From Phycisphaeraceae bacterium (GTDB lineage Bacteria > Planctomycetota > Phycisphaerae > Phycisphaerales > UBA1924), in the NCBI GenBank assembly GCA_021299385.1, contig JAJTGZ010000027.1, forward strand, positions 1-47,915: a stretch of 47,915 nt of DNA. Direction: 5' to 3'. The first letter of the stretch is position 1; the number at the start of each line of letters is the position of its first letter. Below are positions 16,287 through 23,125 of this stretch, piece after piece. The position numbers and the translations under genes are program-made. The notes beneath the pieces are model-generated. The model did no database searches. It saw only the letters and a list, made by a program, of their open reading frames with translations, and was not told the origin of the DNA.

Positions 16287-16999
16287 GCCATCGTGGGGTG
16301 TGCATCTCGGTCGTGCCCGGCACGCTGGTGGACTATGCCCACCTGGCGTGCTGGCATTACGTCGGCAAATCCCCACGCGCGCCCGTGCTGGTGCTGACGG
16401 CACGCGCGCAAGGCCTGGCCACGCCCGCGGGGGTGCTGGTCGTCACCAGGCCCACACTCAACGGGGCGTGGCGCGCGTCGGCGTGGCCCGGGTGGCTCAC
16501 AGGCCTGGGCAAACGCGACAGCGCCCAACGGATCAACGCCGAGCTGCGGTGCATCGCACGGGTCGTTGTTGACCCGCGCGTGCGCGGGTTGGGCGTAGCC
16601 GGGGCATTGATACGGCACTACCTGGCGGCCCCGTTGACCGCTAAGACCGAGGCCGTGGCACGCATGGGCGTCGTCGTGCCGATGTTTGTCAGCAGCGGTA
16701 TGCGGCGTGTCGATGGGCTTGATCCAAGCCCACAACTCTCGCGCCTGCGCTCGGACCTGGCCGCCGCGGGTGTGCGCACCTGGGAACTGGCCGACGCGCG
16801 CGTGCGCCGGCGTGTGGAGCGTGATGCGGGCTTGATGCGCCGCTGGCGCGTCTGGGCGCAGTCGGCCCCCGGCGCAAGGGGGGCGATTGCCACTGCGGGG
16901 CTTGTCGAGGGGACCTGGCCGGCGGTCGCTTGCGATGCGTCGGCGTTTGTGCATGAGAACAACCAACCGGGAGGGAAAGATGCCGAGGGTGTCGGGTAA
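16283..16999 (+). CDS. GNAT-family N-acetyltransferase coupled to ABC ATPase and terminase
   Basis: 238 aa. The acetyl-CoA pyrophosphate loop is R-x-x-G-x-A form: RVVVDPRVRGLGVAGALIRHYL with R101-A106. The preceding beta-strand pair (APVLVLTA, GVLVVTRP) and the later VARMGVVVPMFVSSGMRRVDG segment fit a GNAT fold of the COG2401 acetyltransferase type. The C-terminal third is helical and basic (ARVRRRVERDAGLMRRWRVW). The acceptor is unknown; candidates are a partner protein or a DNA-bound ligand. The start ATG overlaps the ABC stop as ATGA, and the 3' end overlaps the terminase start by 20 bp, so the three products are made together. It has no signal or membrane segment. Confidence 0.82.
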   Translation: MSHRGVCISVVPGTLVDYAHLACWHYVGKSPRAPVLVLTARAQGLATPAGVLVVTRPTLNGAWRASAWPGWLTGLGKRDSAQRINAELRCIARVVVDPRVRGLGVAGALIRHYLAAPLTAKTEAVARMGVVVPMFVSSGMRRVDGLDPSPQLSRLRSDLAAAGVRTWELADARVRRRVERDAGLMRRWRVWAQSAPGARGAIATAGLVEGTWPAVACDASAFVHENNQPGGKDAEGVG

Positions 17000-18737
17000 A
17001 AAACAGGTCAAGGGGCAAGTCGAGTTGTCAACAGACGGGCTTGCCGGGGGGCTCGCCCAGGAGATAGTTGCTGTGGCGCCGGCACCGAAGCCAAGGGCGA
17101 GGCGCGCTCGCCGGGCCGGTCTGCCGGCGCGTTGGCCAGCGGCGTTGGTGCACCCGCCGAGGTCGGTTGAGGAGCTCGTCGTCGCCGTGCGCGAGGTCTT
17201 TGGCGTGCGCGTTCCCCGGCGTGCGGTTCGCAGCGGCAGCGATGCGCCCCTGGCCTACCTCGTCCACTCGTTCTTTGAGGGCCGGCTGGGTGTGGACGGG
17301 CAGGGCAAAGAGGTTGATCTCAAAGACGCGCCCCTGCCGCCTGATTGTGTCGTCTGGGCCGCGCGCGGCGGCGGCAAGACGTTTTTGGGCGCGCTGGCGA
17401 CCGCGCTGGACCTGATCTACAAGCCCGGCATCGAGGTGCGCATCCTCGGCGGGAGCCTCGAGCAGAGCAAGCGCATGCACGCGCACCTGGTAGACCTGCT
17501 CACCCGAGAGGGCGTCTCAGCGGTGCTCAAGGGCAAGCCGACGGCGCGGGGCGTCAAACTCAAGAACGGCTCGTGCGCCGAGGTGCTCGCACAGAGCGAG
17601 TCGAGCGTGCGTGGCACGCGCGTGCAGAAGCTGCGGTGCGATGAGGTGGACCTCTTTGACCGCCAGGTCTGGGACGCGGCACAACTAACAACGCGCTCGC
17701 TGAACTACCCGGGGCCGTGGGGGGAGAAAGTCGCCGGGGCGATCCACAGCAGCAGCACGATGCACGTGCCGATGGGCCTGATGTGGGAACTCGTCGAGCA
17801 GGCGAGGCCGCCGGTGGGGCGTGGCGGGAGCGCTCAAGAGAGCAAGGCCGAGCGCGTCGCGTTCCGTTGGGGGGTTGTCGATGCCCTCGAAGCGTGCGCC
17901 CAGAGCGAGGACTGCACCTCGTGTGCGCTCTGGAACGACTGCGCCGGCGAGGCGAAGAAGCGCAGCGCCGACGAGGCCGGGCACGTTGGTATTGACGACG
18001 CCCGGCGGATGAAAGGCCGCGTGAGCCTGGTGGTGTGGGAAAGTGAGATGCTCTGCCTGCGCCCACGCGTTACCGGGAGCGTCTTCCCGGAGTTTGATTG
18101 GACCGCGCACGTGCTCGGGCAGGGGCGTGTCGAGGAGATTCTGAGCAACCAGCCCAGGGTGGTGCGCAAAGGTGATGGTCAAGAAGATCGCTGTGCACTG
18201 GCGTGGCCCATCGGCGGCCTTCGGCTGGTGGCGGGGATGGACTTTGGCCTGCGTGCGCCGACGGTGATCCTCTGGGGCGTTGTCGATTCACTGGGCGTTT
18301 TGACGATCATCGATGAGTATGTGCACACCGGGCGGACGATCGCCGAGCACGTCGGGCACATCAAGGCGTCGCCCCTCGGCCTGCCCGAGGCGGTCTGGTG
18401 CGACCCAGCCGGGCACGCGCGCAACGACCAGACGGGCGTGAGCGCCATCGGGGTGATGGTCGCCGCGGGTGTGAACGCCAAGGGTCGCGGCACAGGGATC
18501 GCCGAGGGCATCGAGGCGCTGCGCGCACGCCTGGCCCCGGCGGCGGGGGGGCCGACGCTGCGGATCAGCGCATCGTGCACGCACCTGCTCAAGAGCCTGC
18601 TGCGCTACCGCTACAACGAGCGCGACCCGAGCGACGAGGTGCCAATGAAAGACGGCAGCGACCACGCCGTCGATGCGCTGCGGTATCTGGTGATGGGCCT
18701 GGAGGGCGGCCGGGCCGGGGAGAGGCGGTACGCGTAG
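16980..18737 (+). CDS. terL: Terminase large subunit (TerL): packaging ATPase + RNase H-like nuclease
   Basis: 585 aa. ATPase domain: Walker A AARGGGKT (about 127-134), Walker B plus catalytic Glu LRCDEVDLFD (about 217-226). Nuclease domain with the three acidic clusters expected of the RNase H/RuvC fold: GMDFG (D421), WCDPAGHARND (D475), and DHAVDALRY (D561, D565). Between the domains is a cysteine cluster C306-x5-C312-x2-C315-x5-C321 that could bind Zn or Fe-S. All catalytic residues look intact and length is normal, so this is not a decayed relic. GGGAGG just before the ATG fixes the start, overlapping the GNAT gene. No portal, capsid, protease or tail gene follows; the next gene is an unrelated VanZ-like protein on the other strand. 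Confidence 0.93.
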   Translation: MPRVSGKKQVKGQVELSTDGLAGGLAQEIVAVAPAPKPRARRARRAGLPARWPAALVHPPRSVEELVVAVREVFGVRVPRRAVRSGSDAPLAYLVHSFFEGRLGVDGQGKEVDLKDAPLPPDCVVWAARGGGKTFLGALATALDLIYKPGIEVRILGGSLEQSKRMHAHLVDLLTREGVSAVLKGKPTARGVKLKNGSCAEVLAQSESSVRGTRVQKLRCDEVDLFDRQVWDAAQLTTRSLNYPGPWGEKVAGAIHSSSTMHVPMGLMWELVEQARPPVGRGGSAQESKAERVAFRWGVVDALEACAQSEDCTSCALWNDCAGEAKKRSADEAGHVGIDDARRMKGRVSLVVWESEMLCLRPRVTGSVFPEFDWTAHVLGQGRVEEILSNQPRVVRKGDGQEDRCALAWPIGGLRLVAGMDFGLRAPTVILWGVVDSLGVLTIIDEYVHTGRTIAEHVGHIKASPLGLPEAVWCDPAGHARNDQTGVSAIGVMVAAGVNAKGRGTGIAEGIEALRARLAPAAGGPTLRISASCTHLLKSLLRYRYNERDPSDEVPMKDGSDHAVDALRYLVMGLEGGRAGERRYA

Positions 18738-18874
18738 CGGCGTGCAGGCCGGGCGGATTTTTACTCAGAGGATGGAGGGACGGAGAAATACAGGAGGATT
18801 GGATTTTTCAATCCTGCCCAACCCTGTCTTTATTTTCTCTGTGCCTCGGCGCCTCTGGGGTGAACTGCATGGTG
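18738..18874. repeat. Degenerate interspersed repeat in the terL/VanZ convergent gap
   Basis: 137 bp. It begins TTTTTACTCAGAGGATGGAG, like the TTTACTC...AGAGGACGGAG segments of composite copies A and B. It ends CTCTGTGCCTCGGCGCCTC, like the GTGCCTCGGTGGTGGAA segments at 22311 and 41250. A partly symmetrical GGATTGGATTTTTCAATCC hairpin followed by pyrimidines lies at about 18797-18815 and could terminate transcripts. Confidence 0.55.
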
Positions 18875-19261
18875 TCAGCGTTTGCGCACGGCTGTGGCGA
18901 TGGCCGGGGGTATCAGGCCGAGGGCTGTGCCGAGGGTGTTGAAGAGCCAGTCGTCCAGGCCGAAGGTGCGGTGGAGGATGGGGATGAGTTGGAGGAGTTC
19001 GGTGGCAAGGCCAAAGAGCAAGCCGAAGATGAGGATGCGCGCGATGGTCGCCCAGGAATTGTGGGGGCCAAAGAGGGTGCTGAGCCAGGCGAGGAAGGAG
19101 AAGAGAGAGAAGACGGTCAGGTGGACGGCAAGGTCCGAGCGTGGGATCGGGCCTTGTATCCGCGCGTTCGGCCACAGCAGCGCGATGAGCAGGAGCGTCA
19201 AATAGGCATAGAACATCCCCCGGCGGATGTGCGGCGGGATGGCCAGCAGCGTGGCAAGCAT
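18875..19261 (-). CDS. VanZ-like membrane protein
   Basis: 128 aa with four hydrophobic segments (about 14-30, 45-63, 70-90, 105-122). The family pattern is present: an Asp followed by a conserved His at the start of TM2 (SDLAVHLTVFSLFSFLAWL), a GLLFGLATELLQ segment and the terminal DDWLFNTLGTALG. VanZ proteins are small polytopic proteins, a few of which affect glycopeptide resistance, but most are of unknown function. TACACT lies 5 nt before the ATG. Same strand as the small membrane protein upstream with a 22-bp gap, so an operon is also possible. Converges on terL. Confidence 0.82.
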   Translation of the reverse strand: MLATLLAIPPHIRRGMFYAYLTLLLIALLWPNARIQGPIPRSDLAVHLTVFSLFSFLAWLSTLFGPHNSWATIARILIFGLLFGLATELLQLIPILHRTFGLDDWLFNTLGTALGLIPPAIATAVRKR

Positions 19262-19283
19262 CCGTGAGTGTATGTGTGCCTGC

Positions 19284-19778
19284 TCAGCGATCAGGCACTA
19301 TCTGCTGCGAGTCAGGGTCGGCAAACATCATCAGCTTCCCCTCGGCCGGGAGCAGCTGCAGGTCCTTGACCGAGGCCTCGGGCAGCTGCTCGTAAAGCTC
19401 GTCGGCAGTAAGCTCGAAAGCGAGGACCCTGCCGGCGCGGTCGGCGACGGTGTAGACCGGGCCTGTGCCCCCGGCATATACCCAGATGTAGTACGGCGAG
19501 CCGGTGAGCGTGCCCAGCAGCGGGCGGTTGGTCTTGATTTTAACGCGGATGCGCTCGGCCTCGGCGATGGTGCCGGCAGAGTCGACGCCCTGGCCGGGGT
19601 CGCGTTGGGTGCGTTTGGCGAGGGTTGCCCGTTCGGACTCTTCGCGGGCCTGGGCGAGGGACTTGTCCGGGTTCAGAATGGCCGAGGTGCCGAGGAAAAT
19701 GGCAAAGGCCAGAACGGCATACAGCAGGTGGCGGATCGGCCCCGGGAGCGCGCGGAGTGGTCGTGAGGCGGTGCTCAT
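19284..19778 (-). CDS. Single-pass membrane protein of unknown function
   Basis: 164 aa. One transmembrane segment (IRHLLYAVLAFAIFLGTSAIL, about residues 16-36), then a charged helical stretch (SLAQAREESERATLAKRT) and a soluble domain with beta-type sequence (ERIRVKIKTNRPLLGTLTGSPYYIWVY ... TVADRAGRVLAFELT). No family recognised. The start at 19778 is the ATG before the membrane segment; GATACT lies 6 nt upstream, consistent with a leaderless mRNA. Upstream in VanZ's direction, 22 bp apart. Confidence 0.6.
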   Translation of the reverse strand: MSTASRPLRALPGPIRHLLYAVLAFAIFLGTSAILNPDKSLAQAREESERATLAKRTQRDPGQGVDSAGTIAEAERIRVKIKTNRPLLGTLTGSPYYIWVYAGGTGPVYTVADRAGRVLAFELTADELYEQLPEASVKDLQLLPAEGKLMMFADPDSQQIVPDR

Positions 19779-19821
19779 GGAAGTAGTATCGGATCGGGCG
19801 GGGCGTGGCTTTGGTCCGGAA

Positions 19822-19847
19822 AACAAATGGCCAAATGGTCAAATGTG
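19822..19847. repeat. Octanucleotide repeat (AAATGGCC family), short copy
   Basis: Three 8-bp units, AAATGGCC AAATGGTC AAATG, in the divergent gap upstream of the AhpD-like gene. See 9978-10086 and 20258-20346. Confidence 0.8.
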
Positions 19848-19882
19848 CGTTGGTGGGGGTTTGGGGGGTGTTTGTGGGGTGG

Positions 19883-19888
19883 TATGCT
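19883..19888 (+). promoter_or_regulatory. Putative -10 element of a leaderless transcript (AhpD-like gene)
   Basis: TATGCT ends 5 nt before the ATG at 19894, and no Shine-Dalgarno intervenes. Confidence 0.35.
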
Positions 19889-19893
19889 CTGGT

Positions 19894-20271
19894 ATGGGCA
19901 CACCTTCGCGGTACGAGCAGTTTCAGGCCTTCCGCACACGCCTCAACGAGCGGATACTGGCCGACGTGCCCGGGCGTGTCGGCGGCACGCTGAACACCAA
20001 GCGGTTTTTTACACTCGACGGCGCGTGCTACAAGCCCGGCACCCTCGACGGCAAGACCAAGGAACTCCTCGGCCTCGTTGCCAGCATGGTCCTGCGGTGC
20101 GATGACTGCATCAGTTATCACATCGACGCGTGCGTGCATGCCGGGTGCAGCGATGAGGAACTGTGGGAGGCGTTCGACATCGCCCTGATCGTCGGCGGGT
20201 CCATCATCATCCCACACCTGCGGCGAGGGGTGGAGTTTTTGGACCAGGCGAGGAGCGAAATGGCCAAATAG
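19894..20271 (+). CDS. AhpD-like carboxymuconolactone decarboxylase family protein
   Basis: 125 aa. The AhpD-type redox motif is complete: C69-D-D-C72 followed by H76 in RCDDCISYHIDACVHAG, with KTKELLGLVASMVLRC before it and the helical SDEELWEAFDIALIVGGS after it. Proteins of this type form oligomers and act as peroxidase-linked thiol reductases; others are lactone decarboxylases. CxxC plus His favours the redox role. The N-terminus (RYEQFQAFRTRLNERIL) is helical. The gene is bracketed by octanucleotide repeats on both sides, and its last codons run into one (EMAK end). Confidence 0.9.
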   Translation: MGTPSRYEQFQAFRTRLNERILADVPGRVGGTLNTKRFFTLDGACYKPGTLDGKTKELLGLVASMVLRCDDCISYHIDACVHAGCSDEELWEAFDIALIVGGSIIIPHLRRGVEFLDQARSEMAK

Positions 20272-20346
20272 ACAAATGGCCAAATGCGCGTGTGCAACAC
20301 ATTTGGCGATTTGGCAATTTGACCATTTGGCAATTTGGCCATTTCC
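20258..20346. repeat. Octanucleotide repeat arranged as an inverted pair (AAATGGCC family)
   Basis: Left arm of AAATGGCC-like units (20258-20286), a GC-rich centre (GCGTGTGCAACA), and a right arm of CATTTGGC/AATTTGAC units up to 20346. It can fold into a long hairpin. It includes the stop codon of the AhpD-like gene and ends 30 bp before exbB. Confidence 0.85.
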
Positions 20347-20364
20347 CCCACGGGCGCAAGCTGA

Positions 20365-20370
20365 TACCCT
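20365..20370 (+). promoter_or_regulatory. Putative -10 element of a leaderless transcript (exbB)
   Basis: TACCCT (within GATACCCT) ends 6 nt before the ATG at 20377; the intervening CCCGCC is not a Shine-Dalgarno. Confidence 0.45.
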
Positions 20371-20376
20371 CCCGCC

Positions 20377-21138
20377 ATGCAGATGATGTTCACCATTGCG
20401 GCGGCCGAGCAAGGGGCCAGGACGGCTTCGACGGGGATCGCGGACCTGTTCGTCAAAAGCTTTGACATCTTCACGGTGCTGCTCATGCTCGCCTCGCTGG
20501 CGGCGGGGACGGTGATCGTGCGGTGCCTCATCGAGATTCGGTCGTCGCGCCTCATGCCCGAGGAGTCCGAACGGCAGATCCGCCGATTGCTGCGCGAGGG
20601 GAACCTTGATGGCCTAGAAAGCTACCTCCAGCGCGACGAGAGTTTCATTGGTCAGGTGCTCAGGGCCGGGATCATCGTGCCGGGGGCGGACCGCTCGGCG
20701 GTCCGCAACGCGTGCGAACTGGCAGCCGGGGAGCAGTGCGCCAGATGGTTCCGCAAGATCGAGCCGTTGAGCGTGATCGGGAACCTTGGGCCGCTGCTCG
20801 GCCTGGCCGGCACGGTCTGGGGGATGGTCATCGCCTTCGGGGTGCTGAGCACCTCCGGCGGTCAGGCCAACCCCGCAGACCTCTCCGGCGGCATCGCCAA
20901 GGCCCTCTTCCACACCCTGCTGGGCCTGCTGGTGGCCATCCCATCGCTGTTGGTCTTTGGCCTCTACCGCTCGGTGGTGGACAAACTCTGCACACGCGCG
21001 ATGGGCATCTGTGGCGAGCTGGTCGAAGCCTTGTGCGATGTGAAGGGGGGCGTGGTGCACACGAGTAGTAACGGTGGTGGTGCGGTTTCCGCTGGCGCGT
21101 TCAACGGCGTTGGGCGTGGGGCGGGGCAGCCTGTGTGA
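20377..21138 (+). CDS. exbB: MotA/TolQ/ExbB-family proton channel protein
   Basis: 253 aa inner-membrane protein that forms the proton-driven motor with ExbD. Three hydrophobic segments: about 30-50 (FTVLLMLASLAAGTVIV), 133-155 (LSVIGNLGPLLGLAGTVWGMVIAF) and 172-195 (LFHTLLGLLVAIPSLLVFGLY). The segment GNLGPLLGLAGTVWGM is the family's signature. The cytoplasmic loop between TM1 and TM2 is of normal size. The gene is followed by two exbD genes with 19-bp spacing then overlap, a layout common for energising outer-membrane uptake or envelope functions. No tonB is in the window. Confidence 0.93.
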   Translation: MQMMFTIAAAEQGARTASTGIADLFVKSFDIFTVLLMLASLAAGTVIVRCLIEIRSSRLMPEESERQIRRLLREGNLDGLESYLQRDESFIGQVLRAGIIVPGADRSAVRNACELAAGEQCARWFRKIEPLSVIGNLGPLLGLAGTVWGMVIAFGVLSTSGGQANPADLSGGIAKALFHTLLGLLVAIPSLLVFGLYRSVVDKLCTRAMGICGELVEALCDVKGGVVHTSSNGGGAVSAGAFNGVGRGAGQPV

Positions 21139-21157
21139 TGTCTGTGAGAGGGCCTTT

Positions 21158-21652
21158 GTGCGCAGATCAGCTCTTCAACGCGGGCAGGGGATGGGCGGGC
21201 AGGGTGTTGAGCCTGTCAACGTAACGCCGTTGATCGATGTGGTCATGTGCATGATCATCTTCTTCCTGATCGTCGGGAAGTTGGCGGCGGAGGATTCGGG
21301 TCGCGTCAAGTTGCCCCCCAGCGCGGTCGGGCGCGGGGAGAAGGACCCCGCAACGGTTGTGGTAACCGTCGGCCCAGACCCCGGCGGGCCGGTGCTGTGG
21401 GGCGGCGTGCCGGCGCGGGTCTCCGTCAGTGGTGAGCGTGCGGCTGACAGCAAGGACATCGAACGCCTGATCGTCGAGCACGGGCGGGCGGGCCTGGCGC
21501 TGGCAGGGGTCGATGGTGGTGACATGACGCGCGTGCCGGTGGTGATCCGCGCGGATCGGCGCTTGCCATTCTCGGCCGTGGAGCCTGCGCTGGCGGCGTG
21601 TGCGGCACTGGGCATCAGCAAGGTGCAGTACGGGACGGAGCGTGTGCCGTGA
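21158..21652 (+). CDS. exbD: ExbD/TolR-family biopolymer transport protein 1
   Basis: 164 aa. N-terminal cytoplasmic tail, then NVTPLIDVVMCMIIFFLIVGKL (about residues 18-39), which holds the conserved transmembrane Asp that takes the proton, and a periplasmic domain ending in ALAACAALGISKVQYGT, as in ExbD. The start is a GTG at 21158 preceded by GAGAGGG at good spacing; an alternative ATG at 21191 would leave only nine residues before the NVTP motif. The stop overlaps the start of the next gene as GTGA, so both ExbD proteins are co-translated. Confidence 0.88.
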   Translation: MRRSALQRGQGMGGQGVEPVNVTPLIDVVMCMIIFFLIVGKLAAEDSGRVKLPPSAVGRGEKDPATVVVTVGPDPGGPVLWGGVPARVSVSGERAADSKDIERLIVEHGRAGLALAGVDGGDMTRVPVVIRADRRLPFSAVEPALAACAALGISKVQYGTERVP

Positions 21653-22161
21653 GCGGTGCCGGTGGCTTCAGGCCGTTGCGGAGGCGGAGCGCCCGCGAGG
21701 CAGCCGGGCAGCACCACGGCCCGAACATGACGCCGATGGTCGATGTGGTCATGGTGATCCTGGTCTTCTTCATGGTCTCGGCGGCGTTCCTCGGGCCGGA
21801 ATGGCTGCTGCAGGGCGTGGTGCCAAGGCCAGCGGCCGCCGGTGAGCAGAGCACCCCCAGGCCGGGGCAGGGGCCAAAGCCCGACGCGAGCGACCCGCTG
21901 GCGACGGGGATGGTCCGGTTTGTTGTTGAGCTCCGCAAGTCCCCCGGCGAGGGCGTGCTTGCCACGGGCGCGGGCGTGCGCGACGGGACTGTCGACAGTG
22001 TGATGGACGCGCTGGGCGAGAAGATCACCGGCGCGGCGGATCAGGTCGAGGTGCTCATCCGCCCGGAGCCCGGCGTGCCGTGGGAGAGCGTCGTGCGGGT
22101 TACAGAACTGGCCCAGCGCCTCGGGATCACGCGCGTTGGCCCCGAGGCGGCCAGGCGGTAG
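21649..22161 (+). CDS. exbD: ExbD/TolR-family biopolymer transport protein 2
   Basis: 170 aa. A basic N-tail (RPLRRRSAREAAG), then NMTPMVDVVMVILVFFMVSAAFL with the proton-carrying Asp, then a periplasmic domain ending VTELAQRLGITRVG. The GTG start at 21649 overlaps the stop of the first exbD. A Pro/Gly-rich linker (AAAGEQSTPRPGQGPKPDAS) follows the membrane helix, longer than usual. Two unequal ExbD subunits beside one ExbB suggest a heteromeric motor. Confidence 0.88.
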   Translation: MSGAGGFRPLRRRSAREAAGQHHGPNMTPMVDVVMVILVFFMVSAAFLGPEWLLQGVVPRPAAAGEQSTPRPGQGPKPDASDPLATGMVRFVVELRKSPGEGVLATGAGVRDGTVDSVMDALGEKITGAADQVEVLIRPEPGVPWESVVRVTELAQRLGITRVGPEAARR

Positions 22162-22182
22162 AGGGCCGTTGCACCCTCTTTG
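22160..22182 (+). terminator. Weak hairpin after exbD2
   Basis: AGAGGG and CCCTCT pair across an 8-nt loop directly at the stop codon, followed by TTT. The stem is short and the T-run is brief, so termination strength is uncertain. Confidence 0.35.
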
Positions 22183-22370
22183 CACGCAGACAAACAACCC
22201 ACAGCGCACGGCAGTTGACGACCCCAAAACGCACCGAGGCACAGAGCAGTGAGACGCACGAAGGCCTCGGCGACGAACGCCTCGACCATCCGCTCATCTC
22301 ACCACGCTGTGCCTCGGTGGTGGAACCTAGCAGTCGTGCAGATCAGAACCCTGCACCACGCATGATGCGA
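22183..22370. repeat. Repeat-derived convergent gap between exbD2 and the redoxin gene
   Basis: Contains CACCGAGGCACAGAG and the near-complement CTGTGCCTCGGTGGTGGAA (22310-22328), which together form an inverted pair about 80 bp apart. The GTGCCTCGGTGGTGGAA segment recurs at about 41252-41269 and in degenerate form at 18840. No gene is seen here. Confidence 0.6.
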
Positions 22371-23075
22371 TTACTTGTACTTGACGCTGCACCCATACGG
22401 GCGTGTGTCGGCCTCGCTGACGGCCTTGCCCTCTTTGATCTCGCCGAGGGCCTGGATGACGTAGTTCTTCTCACCCTTGGTCTTGGCCGAGCTGTTGTTG
22501 TCGATGGCCCCGGCGTAGACGACCTTCCCATCCTTGACGATGAACATGTGTGGCGTGGTGCGCGCGCCGTACGCCTTGCCCGCCGTGCCCGCCTCGTCGA
22601 GCAGGATCGGGTTTTCGATCTTCCAGTCAGTCTTGGCCTTGGCGTTGACCTCTTTGCCCGCGCCTTGCTTGCCCGGCGCGCCGGAGTTGACGGCGATCCA
22701 GAGCACGCCGTTGGCCTTGGCCACGGCCTTGGTGTCGGCCATCACGGTTGTGCCCGCGTACTGCTTGACCACGTACGGGCACTCGGGGTTGAACCACTCG
22801 ATGACGACGGTCTTGCCCTTGCTGAAGTCGGCGAAGTTGAGTTCCTTGCCATCGGTGTCGTTGAGGACAAACGTGGGGGCGTCGTCGCCGGGCTTGACCC
22901 CCTGGCTCTTTTGGGTTTTTCCGTCTTTGCTGCCGTCTTTGGCCCCGTCGGCGTAGGCGGCTGTCGTGGTGCCCAGGAAAGCGGCAGCACCCCCTACGAC
23001 GGCGGCGCAGAGTGCCGCGACGGTAACGATTTTGACCACACCACTACCAACACACGCCTTGCTCAATAGACACAT
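22371..23075 (-). CDS. Secreted thioredoxin-fold redoxin (peroxiredoxin-like)
   Basis: 234 aa. A long hydrophobic signal region (residues about 12-42, ending near AYA) exports it. The mature part starts with a Lys/Gly-rich linker, then GDDAPTFVLNDTDGKELNFADF, KTVVIEWFNPECPYVVKQY with a single Cys C99 where thioredoxins have CxxC, and the cis-Pro region ARTTPHMFIVKDGKVVYAG. This pattern (ECPYV, TTPH) is common in planctomycete redoxins of the AhpC/TSA superfamily. A second Cys near the C-terminus (RPYGCSVKYK, C230) could be the resolving residue. AAGGAG 6-7 nt upstream fixes the start. The DsbD-N-like gene lies 50 bp upstream on the same strand, so both may work in envelope thiol chemistry. 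Confidence 0.9.
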   Translation of the reverse strand: MCLLSKACVGSGVVKIVTVAALCAAVVGGAAAFLGTTTAAYADGAKDGSKDGKTQKSQGVKPGDDAPTFVLNDTDGKELNFADFSKGKTVVIEWFNPECPYVVKQYAGTTVMADTKAVAKANGVLWIAVNSGAPGKQGAGKEVNAKAKTDWKIENPILLDEAGTAGKAYGARTTPHMFIVKDGKVVYAGAIDNNSSAKTKGEKNYVIQALGEIKEGKAVSEADTRPYGCSVKYK

Positions 23076-23125
23076 AGGAAACTCCTTGTAAATGAACCGA
23101 TGAGAAGAACGCCGAACACATCGGG

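Noticed and set aside
13916-18737. Ordinary complete prophage
   Set aside because: No integrase, portal, capsid, tail or lysis genes are found and no attachment-site repeat is recognised on either side.
18875-19261. Glycopeptide resistance gene vanZ
   Set aside because: It is only a VanZ-family membrane protein; no other van genes are present and most family members are unrelated to resistance.
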